Source of the DNA: Centroberyx gerrardi | Lineage: Eukaryota > Chordata > Actinopteri > Beryciformes > Berycidae | Length of the DNA stretch: 64,000 nt | NCBI RefSeq assembly: GCF_048128805.1 | Contig: NC_136010.1 | Coordinates: 17,253,480-17,317,479, forward strand | Direction of reading: 5' to 3' | Shown: positions 22,420 to 58,939 of the stretch, piece by piece | Layout of the letters: each line of letters opens with the position of its first letter | How positions within the stretch are numbered: the first letter of the stretch is position 1 | Made by a program: the position numbers and the translations under genes | The notes under the pieces: model-generated | The model's input: only the letters and a program-made list of their open reading frames with translations | What the model was told of the DNA's origin: nothing | The model's database searches: none

Positions 22420-23440
22420 ACCAAAGTGATCAGACCAGTTTTATTTTTTCTTCACCAATCCATTTACTGTATGTACAATAGTCTATGTAAACGAGAACGT
22501 GACACAAACTTAAAACATACATGCTCACAGGAAATAATATACAGTCAAATTGCAGTTTCCATTTACCCCAGTTTATAATAGTCTGACTAGGTCTTACATC
22601 ATTTTTGAATAACCGGTTGAATAGAGACTTTGTTCAGCGGTGACATTCATGTGAAGTAATTTATTTTCAAATAACTTTTTTTTCAGACACATAGAAATGT
22701 GATTTCATTAAACATACTATAAAAACATCATATAACACTATAAATATTGTTCAGGTATCTTCTTACAAAAAGCTTTGTACAGTTTTAATTTTAGGTTTTT
22801 GTTGTTTTTGTTTTTTATAAATCACAGATAATTATTTTATGTATACACTGTGGAACTACAATATAAAACAGGTATGAGCCAAAAATGCCAATGTTGACAT
22901 GAAGTGGACATGGTTGAAGACAGAAAGATGAAACTTACACTTACATTACTCAAATTGCCTCTGATGGCACCACATAAACTGAATACACTCAACTGCTGGC
23001 TGTTTCAACATTTTTGTTTTACTTGGGGACAAATTACCAAAATGCAACAGCCTTGAAGTACTTCAGAGCAGCACTGAAGATGTTATGTAGCAAATATTTG
23101 ATGGTTTGATACAATCTTCCTCAGATCTGGAACAAAGTGGTAACAGAGCTATAACACGAAACTTAGGATAGGTATGGAAATATACAGACTCACATTTTAT
23201 TTTTCAAGACAGACTACAGTCACAAGGTGAATCCACCTGAACACAGACTTGTGGAAACCGCGAATGAGGGATGACCAAGAAATGTCCGATCACCAAGCAG
23301 ACGTACAGATGAGGATGGAAAAATCAAGGTGATTTGTCACAGAAGTGCAGGCCTTCGAGCATTGAGTGTGCCTTGCGTTTGACGCCATAAGCCCACACAG
23401 CGGCCTTGCAAAATGTTACAGACTGTGTGTAGTGTAGCGG
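22420..23440 (-). terminator. zmynd8: zmynd8 3'UTR and poly(A) signal
   Basis: AT-rich, non-coding sequence follows the stop codon. The most downstream clear AATAAA on the minus strand is at 22440-22445 (plus-strand TTTATT), putting the transcript end near 22420. Another AATAAA-like site is near 22670. The dido1 promoter starts about 0.3 kb further on the same strand. Confidence 0.55.
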
Positions 23441-40736
<17,296 letters not shown>

Positions 40737-40739
40737 GGC

Positions 40740-40960
40740 TGCCTGACACACTGTTATGTCAACACTTATAAAACATGGAGGACACTCTCAGCCCTCAGCC
40801 GGGGAAGGCTCCGCTCTTCAGGCAAGGCGATCAGGCCCTAGTGATGTTAGCCAGATCCTGACTGGTCCCTTTCCTCACAGGCAGGATGCAAGGCCGCGTC
40901 TGATTGGCCAAAATGTTTCCTGAGTAATTATCTTTGTTCAGCGCAGGCAGGGGCAGCTCT
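40740..40960 (-). promoter_or_regulatory. zmynd8: Putative zmynd8 promoter and 5'UTR
   Basis: Lies directly upstream of the ATG at 40736. On the minus strand a CCAAT box (TTGGCCAATCAGA, about 40899-40911) is followed by GC-rich sequence ('gacgcggcc'). No TATA box is evident. The transcription start probably lies within ~100 bases of the ATG. Confidence 0.45.
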
Positions 40961-41832
40961 GTGAGTGTCAGAGACAGGGGAAGAAAAATAAGCAGAGAAC
41001 TAGGCCTAAAACCATAAAATAACATGATTAACAGCATTTTTTGACATACAGACCCCATATAGCAATGTTATGAAGCTTCCCAATGTTGCATCTGGTGGTA
41101 GTTGTCTTATTTGGAGGCTTTAGAAGTAGAAATGGCAGCATGTAGAATGTGGAAAGCAGGACACCATGGCTTCTCTGCACAAGCCTCCATTTTTTTTTTG
41201 TGGAGAGGGCCTTTGTCTAAACTCCTCCCTCCTTCTCAACCGTCTTCAGAGGATAGACAGGCTATAGCTCTTCACCAAAAATAATTGCAACATAGGTCAA
41301 AATTCCTCCTTTGCAAAAAATTAAGCACCTAAACTGATAATTTTTATATTTAAAACACTTCTATGGTGTGTTGTAAATGTAGGGGAAAGCATCACAGCAA
41401 AGCAAAATAGGCCTAGAGGTTTTGAACAGGCCAAACCTTTTTATATTAAACATTACTGTGGTTACTGTAGTAAATTAAATACATAATATCCCACTGATAG
41501 TTGACCAAACACACAAAGTATATGTCCAAGCCCATGTTTAGCAACCTATAGTAATTATAATAATATAAAATAGGTGTTGACAACTCATCCTCCCCCATAA
41601 ACAGGAAATTTAGAGAAGGATTTGAAAAACACTGGAGTTACATTGTATATGTGTGTGTGCAGGGGTGTCTCCTTCACAGCCTGTGCTGTGCCCATGATCA
41701 TTAATAATTCATCGTCGCTCGAAAAAGCACCTGTTATTGCTGCCTAACTGACTTGCGGCAACTCTTAGGAATATAGGCTTTCACCAAGAGTTGCATGTAT
41801 TTATATCGGATGAATATTAACAGAAAAGACTG

Positions 41833-41905
41833 CGCCCAACGTGGGGCTCGAACCCACGACCCTGAGATTAAGAGTCTCATGCTCTACCGACTGAGCTAGC
41901 CGGGC
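41833..41905 (-). tRNA. tRNA-Lys(CUU): tRNA-Lys (anticodon CUU)
   Basis: Read on the minus strand: acceptor stem GCCCGGC pairs with GTTGGGC plus discriminator G. The A box is TAGCTCAGTCGG, the anticodon loop is CTCTTAA (anticodon CTT), and the B box is GGTTCGAGCCC. 73 bases, no intron, no encoded CCA. All stems close, so it looks functional. It sits alone in the divergent region between zmynd8 and tram1. Confidence 0.97.
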
Positions 41906-43859
41906 TACTTGTGGTCTCATTGTTTGTTTTCCTGAATTTTTTCTACCGGAGTGAATGTGCAGTGATCTGTTGTAACGTGATAGTAGTTGCATGAACCAGC
42001 GTCATGTTATATGTTACTGAATTGAGGAACTGGGGTGATGTTGGTCTGACTATCCCGTCCTATCCCTTGCTGACCTCTGGCGTCCAAAGAGAGAATGGTT
42101 TGAAAACTGTCAAGATGGATATGTGAGCCGAGTGTTGAATTCATGGATGTATTAAACTCGGTTGATTTCCAGTTAGGTTGCAGAGTTTCAAGAAATTGAT
42201 GGCTAAATTATACAGGTTCAGGTTGGCAGGTCATTATTGCCCCGTTGGTATAAGATATATAACCCATATACGATTGCATTGACCCAGTGGCGTGCATGCA
42301 AGTTAGCAGACCTGAAATATGAAGATAACGCTACTGCTAGCTACAACTAGCTAGGTCACAAGCCTAGTTTTATTCCCAACAATAATCCATTTGAACAACT
42401 AACCTGTCACGCTAACATATTTTCTATATCTTTCTCTTGTTGAGAGTTGCTTTGACAACTTCGACTGACTAGTATTGACTGTGCAAATATTAACGTTAAG
42501 CTACGTCAAAGGGGTGAGGGTTTTTCTTGGAAGTAATGCTAACCTTAACATGACAGTTGGTCTCCTCTGTCGACTTTGTCATTTCCAGACACCGTTGGCT
42601 AGCTAGATAACGTTACGTACCCAAACCATAGAGACCTTGGAGATGCCTTTTTAACTGCTAAGGTTAGGAGAAACCGATTAAACTCATTACTAACGTCAAC
42701 TCGCTGTCGCTTAGTAGTTTGCTTTTGAATGGAACAAGTGTAAAGCTAACCACAATAAAAATGTAATTTCCGGTTAGAGTTTTCAAAATAAAACCGTAGC
42801 ATATTATGTTGCAACGTTTTACTTTGGAGGAATAGAAAGTACCAACCTGAAAATAAAGAATAAATCAATAGAATTCCTCTGAATAAATCCAAGGCTAAAT
42901 CTAGCAAATGCAAATAATATTGTTGTTTTTATTGTAAAATATCATTTTCACAATAGTAATAGCCATATAGGCCGAGCAAGATGTCACAAGCCAAAAATGC
43001 CAAAAATACAGAGACTAACTTCAGGCGGAGGAATAAGTAAATGTTTAAACCTGGCTGTCCTTTTCTTTTTTTCTGTTGCTCCTCTTCTGAAACTGGAACT
43101 TTAATAAGAAGAGGGCAAAGGAACGAAAAAGGGCCAAGGAGTTGCCTTCAAGTGCTATTGGAAATATTCCAATTACGAGTTGACATGACATGAACGACCC
43201 AATAAACTGGTGAATTGTCGTCTCAAGTGCGACATAAATTTTCGGCCCAAATAACAAGTCATTTTGTGATCACAAGTCTTAAAATGCCCTGGAAGGAAAC
43301 AACTAGTGCATGTGAACTTTTGACTAATTCATAACATTTATTGTAAATCAATTGCATGCTTGATGCACATTTGTCCTCTTTATTCTGCCACCACAACACA
43401 AAGTAGCTTTTTGTTCACTCTTTGCTTTTGTTTCAGGGTCCATTTAGTTACTGTCACTTGAATGTGCGACAAGTCTTATTTACGACTTGCAATCTCGGAA
43501 TCAGGAGCTTACGAGGAGCACTTGAAGGCAGCACGGGCCCTGGGTTCTCCTTCTACGTCAATGACAATGGGCGGTTCATGAATGGGGTTTTGGAGTGGGA
43601 GGGCACGTCATCTGACTTACCAGGCAGGAAAAAAGTGGGTGTTGTTGTGGTGTTTAGTGCGATGCATCTTCATGACTGTTTTTAAACACATGAGCAGCGG
43701 TTCACTGTGTTTACTGACTGCAGTGGAGCGGACAGCCAAGGAGAACAACATCATCAGCTGAGACGTGCCAGCCAGCGCTGCGGGGAAAGCTAACCAGCTC
43801 GACTCGGTGACGCTGACGGCAGCCCGGAGCCAGAGGAGGGAGAGCCGTGTCGGTCAACC
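41906..43859. other. Intergenic and tram1 upstream region
   Basis: AT-rich to 43.4 kb, then more GC-rich toward the tram1 start. A clear acceptor-like 'tgtttcag|ggtcc' at 43436 and an 87-codon frame (43422-43685) suggest possible 5'UTR structure, but no donor partner was identified. The last 130 bases before the ATG are GC-rich without a TATA box, as in a housekeeping promoter. Confidence 0.5.
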
Positions 43860-50613
<6,754 letters not shown>

Positions 50614-52032
50614 AGATGGAGGAAGTGGAAAAACTGAGTGAGGGAGTTCTGTCAATGTGACATTCTATCTTTTCACAACTTCAAATCCTATCTACTGCTC
50701 CCCAAAACAACCATTTAAGCGCACTAAGAAACCTTACATAACTGTCCCTTTGGGGTTGAAGCTCCTGTTTAAAAAGTTCTGTGTTACTGTCTGTTAGAAA
50801 TGTTTATTATTCATTTGGGTTCTCTGCAGATGGGACACTGGCTGGGCAGGGTTGGTTTTGATGCTTTAACAGGATAGATTTAGTTCTTCAAAGTGTCCTT
50901 TTGTGTAAAATAATGATCACTCGTCGGGTACTTTAAACTGAGTTGCTCTTCTGCGATGTGACATGTGACTCAATTTACATCACAGTACCTTAAGATGCAA
51001 GTGTGATATTGTAACTACAGTGATTACTGAATTTTGACTTCAGGGCAACTTAATGTAAAGTGTTAGTGTACAGACTATCTGTACTGGCTGTTTGGCCTTA
51101 TTCAGCCAAACCTGCTAAACTGGCCACTGGCTCACGTCCAAAAATATAGCCTTTCTTGCTCTGCAAGACAGCACTTTGATATTCTGCTGTTGTCAGGAAA
51201 ACTTTGTGAAAAGATACTAAATTAATAGCTCTAGAAGAATACTTGTGCTATTTAGGTATTTGGCATAGCTGTCACCAAGTAACTGAAGCCAGTTGCGCTT
51301 AACCCCTTGATCATTTACTGCCATTATTTGACTTGCCTCTGCCTATGAAATCCATCACGTTGCAGGATTGAGGCACTTTTATATTTTAGTTTGTGTTTAT
51401 CACTAGCCTAGCAATCAGCTTCACCCTAATACAGGGGATCATCCAGGTTAGGAGACTTACCAAGAGGAAGCTGTACTGTAACCTGTGATGCTGTACTGTA
51501 TGCATACAGTAAAATCTTTATAATGGCATGATGGGAAATTTGAGCAAGAAATTGTCTGAATGAGGCTGCACTTCAGTCTTGTATATGGTAATGTCAATGC
51601 ATGATGGTTTAAAGCTAAAGGCTTTATGGCTAGTTTCTACCTGTGCTATTGAGTTTGCGTCTCTCTCACACACACACTCGCACACAAACACACACACAAG
51701 CGTTCAGTGGCCTTTTTACAACTGCTGCAAGAGGTTTGAGTTATTTATTTTTGTCATATACTACAGATATCTATTATTTTATATGCTTTGAAAAGCTATA
51801 ACCAGCAAAGACAGAGGTACATAGCAACTGCTTTCAGTTAATCCAAACAGTACAATCCTCCTTCAAGTGTCCTTATAATGTCAGTGGTCCACGTCACTCG
51901 TTCGGCTTTCGTTCCGTTCCGTTTGCCTTCTCTGTTTTGCCTTTTTATTCCTGGGTATCAGGGGACAAGCTACTCACCACTTACACTATAAGTTACATCC
52001 CATGCTGAAATGGGAGATGTGTTTGTGAGGGG

Positions 52033-52073
<41 letters not shown>

Positions 52074-54025
52074 CCTGTGCACTCGTGTGTGTACGGTCTG
52101 TTTGTATTATTTTGCCTAGTGTGTATGTTTATGGAATTAACCGGGTCTGGATGATGATGATGATGACGATGATTATTATTGCTTGTCTCGTAAAACACTA
52201 TTGCCTGTGTGCAGAGCATGAAATGTGACAATCTGTTTATTGACTCCCGCCCTGTTTGTTGTGTTTCACAATCACATCCTGTCCTTTTGTTTCACTTTGT
52301 TTGGGTGGGTCTCAGTTCCCAACATGCTTCTGTGTGTAAAACACTGAGTTGTGGATAGGCATATGTTCTATAGGTTATCGGTTACTAAATGCTTATGTGT
52401 TCAGTGTCTCCGCCCCTCATAGCCCTTTATCCTGTGTGAGAGAGATTCTGTGATTTCTGTTTGCCAAATGTGGCATGTTTTGGCCTTCCTGCTTCACCTT
52501 TCCAGTGATCCTGACATTGCTATGGCCCTACTCTGTTTTCTGTCACGGGCCCAGTCCCGCTCTACTACTAAAACCACTGTGCATGTAAAGCCCTATATAC
52601 TGGAAAGACCGTACCACCTGTCTGCAGACAGTTGGAGCTCGGAGGAAAGTCTTTTCCTGTTAGTTTTAGAGCCGGGAGTAGATGAAGATGCCATTCATTT
52701 TTGCTCCCTTTACCACTCCTTATTGGGAGTCCGGTGGTCTTTTAAAGCCCTATGTCTGTGTATGGCAGTGTCATAGGAGGGAAGGGGGAGCAGAGGATTT
52801 ATGTACCAGCCTGTTACTGAACTGTCTCAGTTGTAAAAGAAAAAAAAATCTATGACCTAACCCTACACTGTACTAAAATATGTGTCAGATTTTTAAGCTA
52901 TTTTTATAGAGGGAAAACTGTTGAAATTCACTGTTGTTCAGTACACACGTGTGAATATTTGTTTTGCATCCATATTGATATGAGTTGTTTTTTATATAAG
53001 AATGAAGCTTGCTGAACTGTTAGTGTGGGTACACATTGTTGTATGAGTGTAAAAAAAAATGACGTAGCCTAATGATTTATTTAACTTCATGGCCTTACTA
53101 GAGCAAAGTGAACTCAATTGTATGACAATGCTCAGTTAACACTATGCTGCAGGTGTATACTGCAGCTATCACATAATACATGATAGTAAAACACACCAGT
53201 ATAATAACACTAGTCATCCACACATCTGTTTAATCACATGATCAGATGAGCAAATGTTGTGTACAGTGTTGAATTTGTTCCAGGGTGAGTCCTGCAGGCC
53301 GGTTTCAGCGGCTTCGATCGTCTACTCGCCCACCTTTAGGTGAAAGGCCGGACTCGGCACCAACAAACTGCATTTTATAGCCGAGGAAAGCCGGAGTGAA
53401 ACCCTCTGTGAGCTTCCCTCTGTGAGCTTCCCTCGCTCATCAGGTGTCATGCGACGGTCAGTGGACGATCCGGTTCTGAAACGTGAGCCACAGTGCAGTT
53501 CATGGCCCCTCGCTGTGAGATACAGCAGCCTGTATAATCCCACAGGAATGCACTTTCTGAATAATATGCATTATGTCAGGGCACCGTAACACTTCTCACC
53601 TTGGGTTGTTTCTGCATCGATTCTCCTCTAATTATCAATTGGGACTTGTTCGATAAAAATGTGTGCATTTTGTTTTCATTTTGTAATTGATACAAAATAA
53701 CAAGACCGCAATGAATTAACTGTATCAACAACCTCTAGGTGGCAACAATCATTAATGCATTTTACCATGAGATCAGTTGGAAAAGACCTGCACAGCAGGT
53801 ACACAAATGTTACTATTGTATTCGGATATTTCATTCTTCATTGTCCTTGATTTGTTTTTATTTTGCTGCTTGTTTATAGATGTTGCGATATATTCCTTTT
53901 TAAAGATGTTGTCTCTGAAATGCTCTGATGGTATATATTTATGCAAATTCTTGTGAGTTCTGTTCTTTTTTCTTTGTCACTATTTTTTTATTTCATGTTT
54001 GAATAAAGCTTTTGTTCATTATTCA
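50614..54025 (+). terminator. tram1: tram1 3'UTR with poly(A) signal
   Basis: About 3.4 kb of non-coding sequence after the stop, ending at AATAAA (54002-54007) followed by a T/G-rich stretch. It holds a (GT)n repeat near 52.04 kb and an unusually GC-rich block at 53290-53530 with a direct duplication of 'ctctgtgagcttcc'. Earlier poly(A) use cannot be excluded. Confidence 0.6.
52032..52070. repeat. (GT)n microsatellite in the tram1 3'UTR
   Basis: About 34 bases of pure GT. Confidence 0.95.
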
Positions 54026-55170
54026 AACTTATTAAACTCATAACGTATTTTTTACATACTGCCTGCAGGTTGAGTAGTTGAATTGTCTCCATGGAAACTC
54101 CATGGGGAAACGCACAAAAACATTGCAATTTGAAAGTGCACAGTAAATTGTGAGAGCTCTCTTAGATAATTATCCACCTCTGAGGAGAACCAGCGAGGAA
54201 AATGTCAGTCATACAGCAGGGTTGCTCTCAAAACACTCACAAAACATAGATTTTGACGTTTCTCTTTCTAGCCTCCTGCACAAGACTCACTACTCCCTTC
54301 CTCCTATTTCACTACATGGCTATATTTGATGGCATACGCAAAGTCAGGCGTTTTTCATGCACACTTTCACCCACATGAGGATGGTGTAAGGAGACAAAAA
54401 GAGACATAAGGAAATAAGTGGTGGCCAAGTCCTACTTCTTGACTAATTACCACCAGGGGGCAATGATGAGCTTTTCGCCTGAGGGACAGAAGCAGTCTGC
54501 AGGGGCATAGCTGCATACAGACCTGCATTAATAAATCACTAGTCGGAGCGAGAAAGAGAGAAACATTGTCTTAACACACAGTAAGCCTCTCAACACTCAT
54601 AAAGCAGGGTTTAGAGTGCAGTCAACCAACAAACTGAATCAATTGTTGGGCTGCAATTGGATCTCTGTATTTCTCTGAATTTCTCTGAAAGTGAGAGCGA
54701 GCTTCAGATAAGAGACACATGTACCTCAGCCACACCGCTGTACAGTTTGACTGGTAGGGCAGTGTAAACATGACATCTGCATCCACGGATGGTGAGGAAT
54801 GAGCGGCACGTAGAAAAGAGACACCTGCAGCTCACTGCTAATGTGTCCTGTTGTTTTAGAGTAATGGCTTTTCTCTGGGCAATCAGACAGCATGATGGAT
54901 CAGTGGGAACCAGAGAGGCAGGCTGGAGCTCTGCAGGGTCAGCACAAGGACAGGAGTTCACACACACACTCTCCATCACACACACACACACACACACACA
55001 CACAGTGATGGCTATATACCTAACCCAAACATACGTGACCTGAACCCTGTGAGTGTGTGTGTGTGTGTGTGTGTGTCTCAAAAGCAAACTGAACTTGCAA
55101 AAAGAATCCAAGACCCGCTAAGGCGAGGGAAAAATCACTCTCCCGCTCTTTTTTTCTTTAATTCCTCCCC
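54026..55170. other. Intergenic DNA with paired CA and GT runs
   Basis: No gene seen. A CA run at 54961-55003 and a GT run at 55051-55078 lie 50 bases apart in opposite sense, so they could pair as a long hairpin. Confidence 0.6.
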
Positions 55171-55590
55171 TTCATCCAATGAGGATAAATCTCTCGCTGA
55201 ATCGTCAGTATTATGTGTAATTTCCATATAAATTAGCTTCATTAAAAGGGGAGTACTTTCTTATTTAACGAAGCTCATTTGAAATTCTGTATTTAATAAG
55301 ACATGTAATCCCGGACTTGCAGACTAATAGCCAACAATTAGCAGGACTGGAGCATGTGTGTTCGTCTTTGTGCACCGGTGCGCGTTTGTGTGTGTGTGTG
55401 TGTGTGTAATCTCTTGGAAGTATTGTCATCCTTCAGTGTTATTTTCATTGATTGCCTCAAATGAGCAAATTGGGCAGCAGCTGCTCTCCCAGCCAGGTTT
55501 ACTTGCAGTGATCCATAAAGCACCAAGGAGATCTGAAAAGACGTTCATGACCTCAAGGCTATTTGTGAGCGAACAGACATGAGGGGAGTG
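55170..55590. other. Candidate non-coding regulatory block
   Basis: Complex, non-repetitive sequence between microsatellites, with homeobox-like ATTA cores ('aattagcttcattaa', 'aacaattagcag'), a perfect E-box palindrome 'gcagcagctgctc' near 55478, and an octamer ATGCAAAT further right at 55880. Base composition and word use resemble vertebrate conserved enhancers, but conservation cannot be tested here. A GT run (55387-55408) interrupts it. Confidence 0.3.
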
Positions 55591-55796
55591 TGTGAGGTGA
55601 GCGATAGAGCAGGTGTAGACCGATGAAGGACAGAGTGTAGAAGGGGTAGAAACATCTGGAGGGATCAGAGGCACGGGAATGGAAACCAGCAGAACAGAAA
55701 AAATGGTGAGGGAAGTGAGAGAAAGAGAGACAGACAAACAGATAAAGAGACAGAGAGGAATAGAAGAACCCTTATGATGATGGAGGAGAGAGTGTG

Positions 55797-55799
55797 TGT

Positions 55800-55833
<34 letters not shown>
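55797..55833. repeat. (GT)n microsatellite
   Basis: GT run in otherwise purine-rich sequence (GAGA-type stretches at 55700-56070). Confidence 0.9.
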
Positions 55834-56227
55834 TGTACAGAGGTGAGCAGAGCCCTGTCAGCGTCCATCAGAGCCAGCAAATGCAAATTAGGGTAGAGAC
55901 CAGAACGGAGGAAGCGATAGGAAAAGCTGTTTGGAAATAAAGAAGCTGTGGACAACAGTGAAATACATTTATCTTTATATAACTAGATGACTAGAGGAGA
56001 GGAAAAAGAGAGAGAGACACACAGGAAAGAGAGATATAGCAAGAGAGAGAGAAGGAGAAAGAGAGGTGGCAGCATCACTCCTCATTATATTGCTTTTGCC
56101 TACCTCATTCACACCCAACTATACTTTCGAATTGGACCGCCATTGTGGATATATCATTTAGCGTGTGCATGTGTGTGTATATGTGTGTCTGTTGCTGGGT
56201 GGGAGTGTGGGTGGGGGTGTGTCTGTT

Positions 56228-56345
56228 TTTTTAAAACCTTTATTTACCCAGGCAAGTCAATTAAGAACAAATAAGAAACGAATAATAACAAATTAAGAAC
56301 AATTGTCTTATTTACAAGGACAGCCTGGAAACAGGCAAAATACAT
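56228..56345 (+). mobile_element. Fragment of a dispersed fish DNA repeat
   Basis: Contains 'aaacctttatttacccagg', 'caagtcaattaagaacaaat' and 'cttatttacaaggacagcct'. These words are typical of a very common fish repeat ('ggcaagtcagttaagaacaaattcttatttacaatgac'), especially abundant in salmonids. Class not assigned. Confidence 0.6.
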
Positions 56346-56766
56346 AAAAAAAGAAATAAATTATTAGTATTATCATTATTGTTATTGTTATTAATAAAAA
56401 CAGGGAGACAAGATAAGGAGGTTAGCTCTGTGTCTGTCTGTGTATTTTCTTAACATTGCTACATACAGTATAGATGCTCAGTGTGTTTCAGGGTTAACAA
56501 ATATAACAGGCAGTGCTCTTGTGCTACTGTGCTCAGTCCTTGTTGCCTATAGCTGTTTGCAGGACCTTCCCAAACTGTGCGGCATGTGGCAGCGGGAGGG
56601 AAGAGGGCAGCTGAAGACCTCAGCCATACTGTCAGCATGGATGTGCCTGGAATCAATTATGCCTCCGTGCAACATTCACACTGCAAAACACAGAAACCAA
56701 CAGAAATATAGAGGGAATATGGATACGATTTATGCATTTCTTCCAGACTGTGTGGAATGTTTTGTG

Positions 56767-56891
56767 CGTGTGTGTGTGTGTCTGTGTGTATATGTGTGTG
56801 TGTGTGTCATATGTATGCAGCTGGGCCCCAACAAGCTGTGCATCTGGCACATGAATCTTTACACACCTATATGTGTACATGTATGTGCATG

Positions 56892-56938
<47 letters not shown>
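56767..56938. repeat. GT-rich run and (CA)n microsatellite
   Basis: An imperfect GT stretch (56767-56812), then after unique sequence a pure CA run (56895-56934). The following GGGGT repeats (56941-56970) form a short G-rich tract. Confidence 0.9.
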
Positions 56939-57777
56939 GTGGTGGGGTGGGGTGGGGTGGCGGGGGGTTACAGCCAGCAGCTGGGACAGCTGACAGCACT
57001 AGCGGGGTCACGTGTGTTCATACAGTCTAGTCTCACTCCTTCATTGCCTTAAATGTCTCTGTAATACTCAGCTTGTGCACTTCCACACTTCCACCCCTCT
57101 CACCTCTTACTACACCTTTGTGGGTTTTGTTTTTCTAGACAGGAACTTCATCCTCCCTTGAGGCTTTCAAGCCAATGACTCTACAACTAGCCCCATTTTT
57201 GCTTTATCTCTCCTATCATGTTGTATTGATTTTGCATTGGGTGATGCTGAGGTAGGTTGCACAAACAGCACAGGAGGCAGAGGGGGATAGTTAACCTGGG
57301 ACTGGGAGGACAATAAGGTGGATTTATGACAAACTTATTATTTTCCATAACTCCACTTCAATCTCATTGTCGCTGTCTTTTCAAGTCCCCAGTGTTATTT
57401 TCTCTTTTCTCCTATCTGTCTCTCTGTGCTGTCCCACTTTGTTTATTTCTTACCTCTGTATACTCTCCCTCTCTTTTGAATACAGTTTGATACTCCCTAC
57501 ATGAGCCACTCCATTCAGCTCCTACATAGTCCAGGTCACCTCTTATCTACCTATGTCTCAATGTTTATTACTAATCCTACTGGATCCGGTGCATGAAGAT
57601 GGCGGCTTCCTGGCAATCTGTCTTCCACAATTCAACACATCCCACAATTCAATGTGTGCCCAATATTATCTTCACCTATCCCTGTCCAAATTGGAAAGAG
57701 ACGGTGGACACTAGCAATGTGGGATGAGTATTACAAAAAAATTACATTTCAACACTAAACCTGGAGGCAACCATATT

Positions 57778-57959
57778 TATTCACCTGGTTCATTACTGAC
57801 TCTCTCTCTCTCTCTCTCTCCCTCTCTCTCTCTTCCTCTCTCACACACATACAGTATATACACAATCTGTTAGTGTAACAGCATTTTCTGCATGTGAGCT
57901 GCCCCCTTCCTCCCTCCATTTACCCCCATGTGTCTCACACCTGTATGTGTGTATGTGCG

Positions 57960-58024
<65 letters not shown>
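57778..58024. repeat. (TC)n and (TG)n microsatellites
   Basis: A TC run at 57798-57842 and a TG run at 57949-58024 of about 70 bases, separated by unique C/T-rich sequence. Confidence 0.95.
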
Positions 58025-58025
<1 letters not shown>

Positions 58026-58939
58026 TGCTGGTAGCTGCTCCACTACTCTCCTGAAGCCTCCTCCCTACCTGTTTGGAATGTTAAACAGCTTCCCTGTTCC
58101 TCTCACCCTCCCAACTGTTTCCGCAGTCCCCTAAATTTGACGGAGCTACTGTCTCAACAATATACAGTGTGCTGGAAAACAAAGCATGATCTTCTTCTGC
58201 CCACACTCACTAACCATTTAGAAGGATTGACCTTAGCCAATTAGTGTACTTTATTTTACCTTTAAGGATTATGGGCAAGTCCAAATGTAAACAGATACTG
58301 TCAGATACTGAGCTAGCTGCTGCTGAGTGTGTGTGTATGTGTGTGTGTGTGGGGGGGTTATCTCTGTCTCTGTCTCTTTCCTCACGTCACTTGCTTTCAC
58401 CCTTAGGCATCAGTATGTCATTTTCCAAATCATGGTTAATAATAAATACCATAATATTGTGGTTTAAAATGTTGTGGCACTGCTACCCGGAGCCAGCTGG
58501 CCATATAGTAAAACAACTTCCCACAGTTTCTGTCTATCAGGAAAAAACATGGCTACCAGAAATTCTCAAAAATCTCAGGTGATTCTATCTTCAAAAATAA
58601 GTGTCTAAGTAAGTAATAAGTAAGTAACTATTTGTAAGAAAAGGTCTAAAATGAGTCAGAATTTCAACAGTGATGCTTCATTTTCTAAGAGTACGCCAGT
58701 GTATTGCTGCAACTTCAGAAAAATAAACTATACTTTTATTTCAGATATGCCCACCACAGAATGCACGCTTAAAGTAAAATTCACCTTTTTCAAGTAGGTC
58801 ACTTCTGTGAAATTCAAATACTTTGGAGAGAACTGGCGCAGCTTTACAAAAGCAAAAAAATATGTCCACTTGTTACTTGTGCATAATACTGGCATAAAGC
58901 CAAGTGAGAGGGAGTGAGGATGGATGAGACATCTGTTAA

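Noticed and set aside
41801..41992. Minus-strand frame containing RLAQSVEHETLN and VVGSSPTLGA
   Set aside because: This peptide is the well-known spurious translation of a tRNA gene. The frame lies on the tRNA-Lys(CUU).
43422..43685. 87-codon frame just upstream of tram1
   Set aside because: Not in frame with a tram1 exon and no donor follows. More likely promoter or 5'UTR sequence.
56440..57030. 196-codon frame ending in Thr-His repeats
   Set aside because: Its second half is translated CA/GT microsatellite and the first half has no family resemblance or start context.
54961..58024. CRISPR-like arrays of short repeats
   Set aside because: All are simple dinucleotide runs without unique spacers, and the host is an animal.
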